Below, piece by piece: positions 25,431 through 36,800 of a stretch of DNA of 64,000 nucleotides. A model generated the notes under the pieces. That model made no database searches. It was not told where the DNA came from and worked only from the letters and a program-made list of their open reading frames with translations. The stretch spans positions 3,534,001 through 3,598,000 of the forward strand of contig JAMPIT010000174.1 of the NCBI GenBank assembly GCA_026261815.1, written 5' to 3'. The position numbers were made by a program, and so were the translations under genes. Positions within the stretch are counted from its first letter, which is position 1. Each line of letters opens with the position of its first letter. This DNA is from Monarcha castaneiventris obscurior. Lineage: Eukaryota > Chordata > Aves > Passeriformes > Monarchidae.

Positions 25431-25490
25431 TAAAAAACCCAAAACAAAACACAAAAAAAAAAAAAAAACCAAAAAAAAACCAAACTGGAA
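25430..25490 (+). repeat. A-rich tract
   Basis: A run of A with scattered C. No LINE or processed gene is recognisable on its left side, so it cannot be assigned as a retroposon tail. Confidence 0.85.
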
Positions 25491-28400
25491 AGATAATTTT
25501 CCTCCTGTGTAAGTCTTTATTAGTGCCTGTCATCTCATTGAGCCTTTGTGGTTTGATTTGGAAAGTCCCCTGGGAAAGAGAAGAAAGCTACCTGTACAAT
25601 CAACAGTGAACATCTTCAAGACGTGGTAAGGCCAGACGGCAAGAATTTGGTTTATTCCTAAAGCCACTGAAGAAGTAATGATCAGGGGGACATGTGAGAG
25701 GCTCAGCACTTGATCTTTTTCTTGCTTGTAAAAGTTAGGGATTTATGGGGAGGCTGTGTCAGCATTTCAGATTTGTTTTCTGCCATCCCCTGACCAGGTG
25801 TGCTCCATCGTCTTTCTGTGTCTTTTTCCTATTCTCTCTCCATTTCCTATCAATTTCAGACTATTACAATTCATGTTGTTCTCTTTCAAACCTCTCCTCC
25901 TGTCTTCTTGCCTCCCCTCACAAATAATTTCCTGCAAGTTTCCCTTTTCTTTCCTTGCAAGCACACTATCTTCTCTCTGCCTCCTTTCCAGTTTTACTTC
26001 TCCCAGTAGAACTAATTTCTGCCTCCACTCTCTGCTAGTCTCCCTTAGGGATGAGTGACATGGAATATCTCTGTCCCACACTCTCTCCCTTATCCTCATT
26101 CTTCACCTTCCAAATTTCCTCGTTCAAAAAACAGCTCTTAATAGAGGAAATAATAGAGGAAAAGAGAGGACAGTTCATAGTTTCTCTGTTACATGTAGAA
26201 ATAATGTACAACCCATGTAATTTCTACTATAATATAAAAAGTAAAAAATAGATTCAAAAGGTAAGCCACAGGTCCAATTCTAAACAGCAGTTTTCAGGCT
26301 ACTTTTCTGATTTTGACAAGAATAAGTGTCCTGAGACACTTTCTAGGATTTCATTTCTTTCTAGAGACAAAGAGGAAGGCAGGGTTATGAAGTGTATAAC
26401 CTCATATTATTAGCTGAAGCAAGAATAGAGTAGATGTTATTAGAGAATAGCCATGTATTGGTGTGAGGCTGAGCTCTAATGTCTTTCTGTCTTTAGCTTC
26501 TGTTCCCAGGACTTTTGATGCAGTGATAAAGGCAGTAAAATATATTCCTACTGTCTGTTACGTTTCCCTAATGCTCTCCATCAATCCTGGTGCTCCTTTT
26601 CCTAGGTAATGGAGGTTGTTATACTGTCTATCATTAGTCAGACTTATATTTTAAAAGCATCCTAGGTTGTACTGCTTTTAAAAACTTTGTCTACACATTT
26701 AACTCTTATCTTCCTATTGAGAGATTTAAGGTATAAACTAAAACCAGAGATACAAAAGGAAAATTAATTAATTAAGACTCCTTTTCCACTCTCTAGGTTC
26801 AGAGGGCATTTTTTCCTACTTAATTTTTCAGGTGTACTGTAATAATTATGACAGACAACATCAGAACTATATATATTAACTTTTAAATGAATTACGTGCA
26901 TTGTTGATTGATTTATTGGTTTATTATCAGATCAGTTTTGAAACAAACTTTAAAATAAAGAACATCTTCCAGATTGCCTGACTAGTCTGACTGTTAAAAA
27001 GGCTACGCTGCCCTTGATCTGATACATAAAAGGACCAGAGTGGCTTATGAATGGACCCTAAAAGATTCTGGCTCTTCCTTTAGTTAGAACAACTGGAAAA
27101 TATCTGGAAGAATGCCACAGAATTTTTACACACAAAGTGTCTCAAATTTGTTTCAAGTTGCATAGCTGTACCTTTCTTGATAGTCTGCTTTGTGCACTGT
27201 AGCTTTAGGAGATCATTGCCCTAAGCTTCACTGAAAACCCCAGGGAAAAAAAACTACTGTAAAAGTCGTCACTGAAGTCACTTGCTTTTGAAAATGGTAC
27301 CCAATGTATGCAATTTATATGATCGCATTATTTTTTCATTTTTTCTTATTTTAAAAATCAAAATTAAAGTCATGAGTTTCCTGATTCAAATACTGTTACT
27401 CAGTTATTACTCTGAAAGTCCTAAATGTGCAGCTCAGAAATATTTACCTATAATCTAAAAGTAAAGTGTGCTCATGTTCTCTCTTGAGGGAGTCACTGGT
27501 TTTGTAAATTTACACTAAAATGTATATATGCGTAAGAGTGTACGCAAGTGATTTTCTGTATAATGAATATAATTTTAAAAAAATGCATTTTCATTTTATA
27601 ATCAGCATTTTTCATTGATGGAAATTATGAACTGGAAACAGAGTTAGAAACCCCCCTAACCCTAAAATTATCAGATTCTGTTGAAAAACTTAATAATTGT
27701 TTTCCTTTCAATTTGCCAGTCTGCCATTTTCTGATGGCTCAAGTAACACTGTTTTTCATCTTGCTCTTGATTCAATGGCTAACAGGTAACTCACAATGTA
27801 TGTTAGAATGAAAGTGATTTTCCAAGGTGTGGGATACTCCTGACTGGACACATTAACAGATCACAGGTCACGTGCTGAAGGAAATATTACTGTGAAATGC
27901 CACACACCTTTTTGCTTTGATTTGGCACTTTAAACATAGTGAACAGTGAATAGAGTTAACAATATCAGCCAGTCCACCTGGATCTAAAAACCAGTTGTAA
28001 TCATGTAGGACAGTAAAGCATCAGACTGAATCTGCAAATAAAGCAGATTAGTGGTACGGAGGAAGCAGAAAATGTGTCTTTATAACCAAATAACAGATTT
28101 CTTTTTTTGTTTCTATTGTGAATGCACTTAAACCTTCATCAGACTCGTAACACTTCCCTTTTCCTTAGGTGTTTTAATATGCCATGCCATCAGGAGTAAC
28201 AGCTAAATGTTTGCCATATAACTGAATATATGCACTGCCTTATCACTTAGTTCCACACCATTCTATCTCCATAAGCCAAGTCACAAAGAGAGTGCTAATA
28301 AAAGTGCTTCTTCACTGAACCACAAGGTTCATCTCTAGACTAGTACATTTTAGACATTTTTATTTCTGTCAGTATGACTGATTTGTTCTGGGTCACACCC

Positions 28401-29605
28401 ACTTGAGTCCTATGGATCAGAGCACATTCAGAGGACAAAAACTGTATCTTAAAAGCCTCTTCATCATCTCAAAGACTTTTCTCAACCCTCTTCACCATCT
28501 CAAAGCTTTCACTAAGCTCCACAAGTCTCCTCTGATGCAAGCAATATATGTAATTAGAAAAACCAAAAACCATTTCATCACCCTGATACTTCTCAGAAGT
28601 TGCATTGACCTCTTTAAAAGACTCCTTAGAACAACTTCTTTATGCCTGATAAATATAAGCATAGTTACAAAATCCAAAGGTCAGTATGTCAGTTTAAAGC
28701 TGCTGTTAGTTAAATGCCTCTCACATCTCCTGCCAAGCACGTCTTTGTGGGACCAGCAGATAGCAGGAGTACATGTTGTCACTCTCTCCCTTTTAATATT
28801 TTTGATACGGCTGTAGGAACATGTCAGAATCTATTTATGAGTAGCTGCCACTACTGACCTTTTTTATCCAAAGTGTTTTCTAATAAGTAAGGAATTAGCA
28901 CCCAAAGAGGAGCAGTATGTAATTTCCTGGCTTAACTGTGATATGAGTATTACCCTTTTGAACTCTATCATTACCCTCTTACTCATCTGAAAATTATACA
29001 TAAAATTAAAATCAGTAGCTGAGAATATAATTTGTTCCATTCAAGCCATAGAAAAAAAAAATCAGTAAGAGAGCTTGAGTTCAAACAGCAAAGTTCAAGA
29101 ACATCTTTCACTCAGGTAAGTCTGGATCCATCTAAATAATAGCTTTGACTGTCCAAAATCAGAGACAAGCAGTTAACATGTTACATTACAAAATCCTGCT
29201 TTCCATGTCCTTACAAAATTATTCTTACATGACAGAAAAGATAAAAAGTGTTATGTTTTTGTGTGCTATGTCTGTTGTATCATACATCATGCCTCATCCC
29301 ATTGGTAATAAGGTCCTGGTTTTTAGTCAAACTCATGTAAAAATGCCCATTGTTTTGCTTTGCTTTGTATTGTTTTATTTTCCCCTGTATTTAACATTTA
29401 CTCTTAATGTTTTTATTACCCAGTCTGATTTTTAAGTTGGTGTTTCTTTTACTAAAATGGTTTAATATTTGGCTTTAACATTGTTCAAGCATTTATATTG
29501 TTCAAAGTTTAAGTCTTCATACCCTTAAATATGTAGCATAATCTTAAAAGGCTTTTCCATTCTTTCTCTCATGAAAAGACTCACCACATTTTCTTACTCT
29601 CCTGC
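25491..29605. other. AT-rich noncoding stretch, pyrimidine-rich at 25.75-26.1 kb
   Basis: No gene supported. Between about 25755 and 26110 the plus strand is pyrimidine-rich, so several overlapping frames stay open in all directions by composition alone. The longest ATG frame of the window lies at 28403-28816 (+, 137 codons). It has no domain, a leucine/lysine-heavy composition and a visible internal echo (ctt-cat-cat-ctc-aaa and ctt-cac-cat-ctc-aaa near 28460 and 28490). I regard it as chance. Confidence 0.45.
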
Positions 29606-29609
29606 TATT

Positions 29610-29722
29610 CATAGAATTGGAGAAATACAAAGCTGAGGGCCACCTGAAGGTCTCAGACTGTCCAGACTTTGGCAAGGAGTCAGGAACAAATACAGTAGCA
29701 CTATCCAAGGAAATCTGTCCTT
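29610..29722 (-). mobile_element. Decayed CR1 3' fragment, minus strand
   Basis: ttcatagaattgg at the left, then cacctgaaggtctcagactg, then a decayed counterpart of the tccaaccc...caagcagggtcacc...cagagca segment, follow the order of a reversed CR1 3' end. Similarity is patchy, as expected for an old copy. Confidence 0.45.
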
Positions 29723-29936
29723 TGTAAATACACTGTCATATGTAGTGATGCTACTCAGCAGCTCAGTTTTCAGGTTTATTTCTCCAGTCTGGAATCTCCA
29801 GGATCACAGTGATTTTCATGGACTGACTAATTTATTTTGAGACTTCTTTTAAAAACCTCCATAAATCATAAAGCTGTTTCTTATTGCTGTAAGGAATGAG
29901 TCTCATTCTTCTTTATTCTGGCATTCAAGAATCTTC

Positions 29937-29983
29937 AAAAATAAATAAATAAATAAATTAATTAATTAATTAATTAATTAATA
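29937..29983. repeat. Compound (AAAT)n / (TTAA)n microsatellite
   Basis: AAAT units (about 29937-29958) run directly into ATTA units (about 29957-29983). Simple-sequence DNA, likely length-variable. Confidence 0.95.
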
Positions 29984-29989
29984 AGTGGC

Positions 29990-31462
29990 AAGTGGAAAAG
30001 TTAAACTATATACTATTTTGATGTTGGCTGACCTTGTCTCGTCTCCAGGTTTAGCCTCTCTATTACTACCTCTCCACAACAGGACCGGGATAATATGTGA
30101 CAAAATACTCATGTATCAAGATATCAGGGAGATCACTCAGCTATTACCATCATGGGCAAAAAGGAATCAAATTGGTAAAATTAGTAGAATTTATTTCCAA
30201 TTAAAAAGAATATGATAATAAGAAATAAGGAGAAATCTAAAACATCTTTTCTCCACTCCTCTCTTCCTCACCAAGTTCAATTTCAGTCCTTACTTCTCTA
30301 CTTCTTCTTCCCTGAGTAGTGCAGAGGGATTAGGAGGAAATGAGTTGTAGTATCAAAACCTATATTAAACAGCCCATATTGTGTTCCAGAAATCAATGCT
30401 CTAATTTACCACTCTGGCTAATCATCACAATCCAAACTACCCAACAACAGGGACAAAATAATGCAATCCTGGTCACTTTCTTGTGAGAAAGCTGAACTTT
30501 ATATGTGTAAGGAAAGCCCACAGAAGTCAGTGTTTCAAACAGGTGATGAAAACACAGCTGTTATAAGAAGCTACTGTAAAATGAAAGAGTTTTTGGCAGT
30601 ACCTTTTAGTTTCAAAATTAACACACAGCAATCAAAAAAGAAAGATCCAGACAAGTTTTAAAAGTAACCAGAAGAAATGAAGCAAAAAATGCCACTTACA
30701 GAAACATGGCTAACTGGACATTTGGGGATTCTAGAAGATGTTGGAATTGTTAGTTTATAATTCTGGGATATATTATCCAGGATAATTTTGAAATCCATTT
30801 ACCTCAGGAATCCATGATATATACATACCATTGACACATATTGCTAGTGTAAATACTTAAGACTTATATCCCTATTTAAGGCATAGAAGCAACACCCACA
30901 AATTTGTTTCATAATTTATATGCCACGAGTATGCCTATGGTAGCCTCTTTCACAAAAATATTTTCATATTAATATAAAATTTTAATTATTAGGCAATTAA
31001 AATATTATTATAAATAGCATTATTATTAATATTAACAGCAGTATAAAATTAAAGAAAATGCCACTTATAATTGCTTTGACTTTAGTTTTGAAAGTCTATG
31101 CAAGACAGAAAATAATCTAGACCATTTTTGCCAGTGTTTATGAGTGGGTGTTATTAGAAGAATACAATTATGGGGGGAGAAAAAAGTAAGGAAAAAAGCT
31201 TTTCTTAGAAATGCCACCTTAATCATTAGAGGACAAAGTATGAGAAGGAATACAAAGATCTGTTGCATGAATGACTCCCAGGTTCAACACTAGCAGCAGT
31301 AGGTGACATGTCTACCTGTGGTAATAAATCAGTAGCTGTTTCTGTGGTAACTCATGTTGTCTATTTGAGTGGTATGCATGCCATAAGAAGAGGCACACAA
31401 TGCTTCAAGAAATAATGAGTTAGAACAAAATGATATGTGTCCAGATGTTGGTGCTTCCTATT
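29990..31462. other. AT-rich noncoding stretch, nothing recognised
   Basis: Unique-looking sequence. The region at 30955-31060 is almost pure A/T and contains trivial palindromes. Confidence 0.5.
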
Positions 31463-31463
31463 C

Positions 31464-31476
31464 TTTTTTTTTTTTT
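31464..31476. repeat. Poly-T run
   Basis: Thirteen consecutive T. No adjacent retroposon body is recognisable on either side. Confidence 0.9.
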
Positions 31477-31567
31477 CCCAGTCTCTGGAAGCTTGAACTA
31501 AGGCCCAAAGACTTGTGTATGTTTTGTAATAGCTTTCATTTGACATTTGCAAATCTCTCGTTTCTTG

Positions 31568-31618
31568 AGATAGACAGATAGGGTTTGTTCTATCTATCTG
31601 GCTAGCTAGCTAGCTAGT
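31568..31618. repeat. GATA/TATC imperfect hairpin plus (GCTA)n
   Basis: agacagatag (31572-31581) and ctatctatct (31590-31599) are inverted with one mismatch, followed by four GCTA units from 31600. This looks like a decayed compound tetranucleotide microsatellite rather than a structured gene. Confidence 0.75.
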
Positions 31619-31619
31619 T

Positions 31620-32066
31620 ATCTCAGAGTATGTAACTATCTGAGAACAGAGTAGTTACCGGCCTATATTTATTCACTCATGCAAGAACATTTCTGAGATG
31701 CTCATAGATGTAAATGGTTCTATGAAATCTCGCCAGCTTCTTGGGCACTTTGAGACACTCAACACCACTCATTACTTCTTCAGCAACTAGCAGTGTTGAT
31801 TACTTCCTAATTTTAACATGTTATTTCAGTATCTCAGCACTAGCTTACTTTCCTCTGACTCTCTGACTCTGATTCTTCCTTTGAAGTGTATTAGCAGAAG
31901 CTGTGGTAACATTGATTTGATATAATTTAAAGTTGGGCATACTGCAAAGTACAGTCCCTCACAGGGGCAGGTAATTCCTTTAGTTTCATTCTGGTCTTTG
32001 GTTAATATTATCGGCAGATTTGTCGTTACCAGATTTATGAAGTAATGGAATAGTCGCTGGGGATAT
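31620..32066. other. AT-rich noncoding stretch, nothing recognised
   Basis: Unique-looking sequence with no gene, RNA or named repeat. Confidence 0.5.
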
Positions 32067-32091
32067 TTATTACAACTGTTTGTTGTAATAA
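32067..32091. repeat. Perfect hairpin, 10-bp arms and 5-base loop
   Basis: ttattacaac (32067-32076), loop tgttt, then the exact reverse complement gttgtaataa (32082-32091). Confidence 0.85.
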
Positions 32092-33025
32092 TTAAACTAT
32101 AGGGCAGGAATAATTTTAATTACTTTTACTCTATGTCACATGGGAACGCTGAGTGTTTCCTATTTCCAGATGTCTTATGTGATTTTTTGTATAACATCTC
32201 CACAATTATCTTTATCCATGTTCTCCAAACCTCAGTTAAGATTTCTTCCTAAAAGGACTTTTAAATTTCAGCTTGGTTCGTATTACTGATTTTGTTCCAG
32301 CTAGTAAAAGAGTAGTAGAAAGAATAGGAAAACATGATTAAATTTCTTCGCAACATACAGAATACTAAAATAGCTTTGTTGCTAAGAGCTTGTATCTAGT
32401 CTCACTTTTGCAGCTCAATGCGTGACTTAGGAAGGTTTGATTGTTATTGTTTTCTTCCTTTTTCTCCCCTCCTGTCATTTCTCAGCACTAAACTATTTGG
32501 ATTCACATTGCAGTAATTGCTTTAAAAACAGAGGGTGAATTTGGCCACAAATGTCTAATTAGAAAGATGTAGTGGTTGCCCACGAAATGCCAGGTTAAAA
32601 AAAAGACCTACAGCCTATATTTGTGTCAAGTTAAAACAACCAACAGAACGGGCACCACAATCCAACAACCTGGAAATCATATAGAATTTACAAACCACTT
32701 AATTAGATTCTTTTCTTCTTCATTTTTGTATTGTTTTGGAGGATTTAGCTGCAAATCATCAAGTACTTGTCACACATGCATAATTTAACAAGGCAAATGC
32801 CAAGTTTCATGATTCCTTATCTTAAGAGTAATTTTCATAAAGAACAAAAAGTTACAGATTTTTGGATTAAGATGAATAAAGAAATGTCTTTATGACAAAG
32901 AGCTAAAGGTATGTGTGGTCATTCTTGTTAATGAAATAGATCTAGAGAGAGAAATTTTACATGAGTGGGACTCTGTTTGTGCTTATCTGCCTATGATGAG
33001 AAAGAGGAAATCATGGGTACCAAAG
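32092..33025. other. AT-rich noncoding stretch, nothing recognised
   Basis: Unique-looking sequence. The frame at 32576-32788 (+) has no recognisable feature. Confidence 0.5.
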
Positions 33026-33029
33026 TCTT

Positions 33030-33245
33030 CTTCAGACAGCTAGAGAAAACGCCTCATACCTGTAGGTGACTTCAACTACCTCAACATCTGCCTAAGGACA
33101 ATACTGGACATAATCCAGGTGGGTTTTGGAGAGTTGAAAATAATCCCTAGACACAGTGAATTCATGACCTAAGTGAGCCAATTTATTGGACCTTATCAGA
33201 TCACAGGGTTTGGGATCAGATGAAGTACAGCGTCCTTCCAAACTT
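33030..33245 (+). mobile_element. Fossil of the CR1 endonuclease-domain coding region
   Basis: The reading VGDFNYLNIC (about 33061-33090) matches the conserved GDFN motif of the CR1 apurinic-type endonuclease, which nicks target DNA before reverse transcription. It is followed by cataatccaggtgggttttg and gaccttatc, which fit the order of the CR1 endonuclease segment (HNPG-type, then LDLI-type). Internal deletions and stops have destroyed the frame. The right edge is uncertain. Confidence 0.55.
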
Positions 33246-33512
33246 ACTTGAAAATCCTCACAATTGACAAAGTCAAGAACAAAGTATTTTGTGTTGTATA
33301 ATTAAAATAAGCATATGCTTCTGTATATGCATACATGCATTCAATTTTTTTCAAGCATAAATTATGTAAGAAAAGTTATATTGTATCCCCACCCTGCTGG
33401 TTTTTTTCCACAGTTTTTAGTCATTTTCATCATAGATTTTATCATGTCTGCTTGAACTTTGACAGACCTATATCTTAGTTTTTCAGCTATTAATTTTTTT
33501 CATCCTTAAAGC
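33246..33512. other. AT-rich spacer between two CR1 fossils
   Basis: Contains an imperfect alternating stretch (tatgcatacatgcat) near 33325-33340. Nothing else recognised. Confidence 0.5.
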
Positions 33513-33850
33513 ATCACAGAATCAAAAGATACCTGCAGTTGACAGGGACCTCCGGGCATTGCCAAATCAAACTCATCAACTCAAAGCAAATTCAATCAGA
33601 GGAAGTTGTCCAGAGCTGTGTCCAGTTAGGTCTAGAATATCTCTGCAGATGGAGATTGCCCAACTCTCATCAAGCCGTTTGTGTGTGTGATGAACTTCAC
33701 ATTGGAAACATTTTTTTCTTATGATTAAACAAATTTTCTGTATTTCTATTTGTGTTTATTGCATTTTGTCCTGCCACTGGATACCACTGGGAAGATGTTC
33801 TTTGCACCATTCTATCAGATATTTATATAGATATTTACATAGTAAAGAAT
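33513..33850 (-). mobile_element. Decayed CR1 3' fragment, minus strand
   Basis: The plus strand runs tcacagaatca, then agggacctccgggcattg, then gttgtccagagctgtgtcca, then aatatctctgcagatggaga. After a gap it continues ttgcattttgtcctgccact, ggataccactgggaagatg and tctttgcacc. This is the order of a reversed CR1 3' UTR and reverse transcriptase C-terminus. The frames at 33539-33724 and 33721-33915 are by-products. Confidence 0.8.
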
Positions 33851-36800
33851 GCTTGATTATTATATTACAAAGATTTATGTTAATTCTCTTTTTAAATTTC
33901 ACATCAAAACTTTAAAATGAGGGAATGAAGGAAACTAGGTGGGTTTTGTAGACTTTTTTTCTTTCTTTTTGCTTTAATTAAATGATCCTGACAGAAAACC
34001 CACTCAGAAATCCAAATCAAATCCATTCACATTCTTTCAGTTAATTTTACAAATTAAAATGTTTTGGAGGTTTAATAGGGTGGGAGTATTCTGCATATAT
34101 TCCTCGTGCGTTTGTACAGAACTTCCTGCAGAATAAGATTAACAGTATTTCATTTCAAAGAACATATTCCAGATAGTTGAACAGATATTAAATATTTTCT
34201 TTGTTGATAATGTGCTGATAAGTTTACATTATTTGTTTTGAGGCAAATGTAGTTCAGGGTCAAGGTTACCATTTAAAATTAATATTTTTAAAAATACCTT
34301 TGAACAAATAGATAATACTTTGGTATAGTCTTATAATCAATGATTGTTATACTATTTTCATTTGCAAATCCTGGCTTTTCATGGAAAGCAATCTTTCCTG
34401 AGAACTAATAATGTGTAGATAAAAAACCAAGGTGTTGTTAGTAATTTCTCTGCTACCAAGAGAGAGAATGAGTTGTTCATATCTAGTATTTATTTTCTTT
34501 AAAATATTTTCTGTGGGATGTTATGTAGAAATGAAGAACATCAAACTAATAAACAGTATAGACCCACCTCTTTTGTTTAACAGATCTGCCTGAAAAGCTT
34601 TTCCACCATTCGTACCAAAAAAGTGGTGGCAAAACCTCACTATGTCTCCCAACTGTGAAGTCTTGCAGTACAGCTCATATTCGATTTCACTTTCCTTAAG
34701 CACTGAGATTGGTCATTTACTGCATTTAGGCATCCCAAGGTTTTGCTGGACTTTATTGATCATCTGTTCCTAGAAAAGACAGCTATTAGGCAGGACCCTG
34801 ATTGTCCTGTCCCCATAGGAACCCAGACTAAATGATCAAACAGAAACCAGTCCAAGAAACTAAAGCAATACGTTTCAAGTGATATCCTCACAGCGATATG
34901 TGGTCACTCCAGTTAAGTGGTTTCTGTTAGTGGGGCACACAAAATCTCTGTTGATTTGCATGGAATTTTGTTCTTCTGATATAACTGAAAATTAATCTTG
35001 CTCACATACATTTTGTGTAAAGAACTTAATGTCCTATATGGGGGAATAAAGGCTGAAGTCTTTGTAAGGAATGTGGACACTGTTTGAAACTCAAACATTA
35101 GTCTGGCTTCCTTTTAAACTTAATAGACTGAATACATACATCCTAATGACACTGTTGTCCTTAGCTTTAAAACAATTTTATTTAATTGTAATAAATATTC
35201 CACATATCCTTATACGAACAAGAAAATTGCCATCACACTAATCATCTTTCTTTTATGAGCAGATATGTTTTACTAGCAGATACTTTAAACGGAGCAAAAC
35301 TGTCACCAGATAATTGCTAAAAGGATGGGAATAAGTCATATTGTTTGTCTAATTCTTATGTTACTGGCTTGTGGCCTAATTTAATCTATTCTGAATGCAC
35401 CGTAAATGCAACACAGTCATTTTAAAATCATAAACATCTCAAAAAAGCCAGGCAGAGGTCTGCTAATGTGTTAGGTGATGGATATCCTATTTACTATTGA
35501 TCTCTGAATTCAGGACAATCCATTCTGTACTAGCAAACATTTTTCATATATTTTTAGAAAATATTGAATGGCTCTTAATCAGTGACAAGACTGTTTTGTG
35601 TGTTACTGCTCAAAGTATATTAGCAACATTGTACAGCATTTCACTAGAAAAACAAAGCTTGTAGAGGCTGAATCTTGTGTGATATAACTTGAATGAACTG
35701 ACTTCACATTCAGATACCCTTGAGTTAAAGGAAAGCTCAGAGTAAGAAATCCAGATGTAGTGAGAAATGTGATGTAGGACTGTATATGGAGATCTACCTA
35801 ACCTTATATTGTATGGACATAGTACACATTGTAGTCTGAATCCTTGCTGGGGAGGATTTAATTTAATTAACTTCTTGATTATTAAAGTTGGTTTCTGTGT
35901 TATCTGTCTCAAGAAGCTTCTCTTATATCCCACTCTCTACTCATTCTATTTTCTCTTCTTCAAACTACCCCATTCCAATGACCAGGTTCCTGTATCTCCT
36001 TCTTTATTTTCTTTTTCTATTTGAGCTTGAATGCAGAAATCCCCAGTATATTAACTTAATCTCACTTTTGTGCTCATGGGCCACCGGTCCAGGCTTGGAT
36101 GACATTAAAACAATATCACACATCTGGTCTAACTAAATATGGAATATAAGTGGGTATATACTTTTATTTAATAAACTAATATAATCAGGTTTTGGCTCTT
36201 AAAATCTTTAAGAAACCTTTTCCTGCTCTTGAAGTCTGTTACTTCCTCCTTTAGATCTCCTTAACAGCTTTTTCCTATAAAGACTGTGTTATTACACTCT
36301 GAGAATACTCAGAAGTGGCTAAGAATAGAGAGCATGAAGATAAGAATGTGATTCGGTTCACTGATTAAGGACTCTAAGTGTCTATCAGTGCATCTTTGGT
36401 AGATGTTTATCCTCCTATTATAGCCAATAGAAGTTGAGGGTAGGACTGAATTGCATAAAAGCACGTATGTAGCCCCACACAATTTTCCCTAAGATGTCAA
36501 AGATATCCACACAGGACTGGCAGGTAAGATAGATAACAGACAGAAAGCCTCAACCCTTCTGATGCACTAGAAGAATGGCACACAGCATATTCTATGGCAT
36601 TTCACATGCCTTTTCACTCTTGTTTTTATTTCCCTTGTTCTCAGCATATCCAGTTTATCACAAAAAATATCTGGGGACATTATCCCCTAGATAATGTCTA
36701 CCTCAGAATAAAATAAATTCCCGCAAAGACTTTTCAGAACAAAGAAACAACCCCCAAAACAATAAGCAATAATGATGGAACAACAGCCTCTTTCCAAGGC

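Noticed and set aside
25756..26099. Several overlapping frames on both strands
   Set aside because: The plus strand is pyrimidine-rich, which removes most stop codons on both strands; the frames overlap and have no domain.
28403..28816. Longest ATG frame in the window, 137 codons (+)
   Set aside because: No domain, biased leucine/lysine/serine composition, a small internal echo, and no promoter or splice context that I can see. In 64 kb of AT-rich DNA one such frame is not surprising.
30955..31060. Short palindromes in near-pure A/T sequence
   Set aside because: Expected by chance at this base composition.
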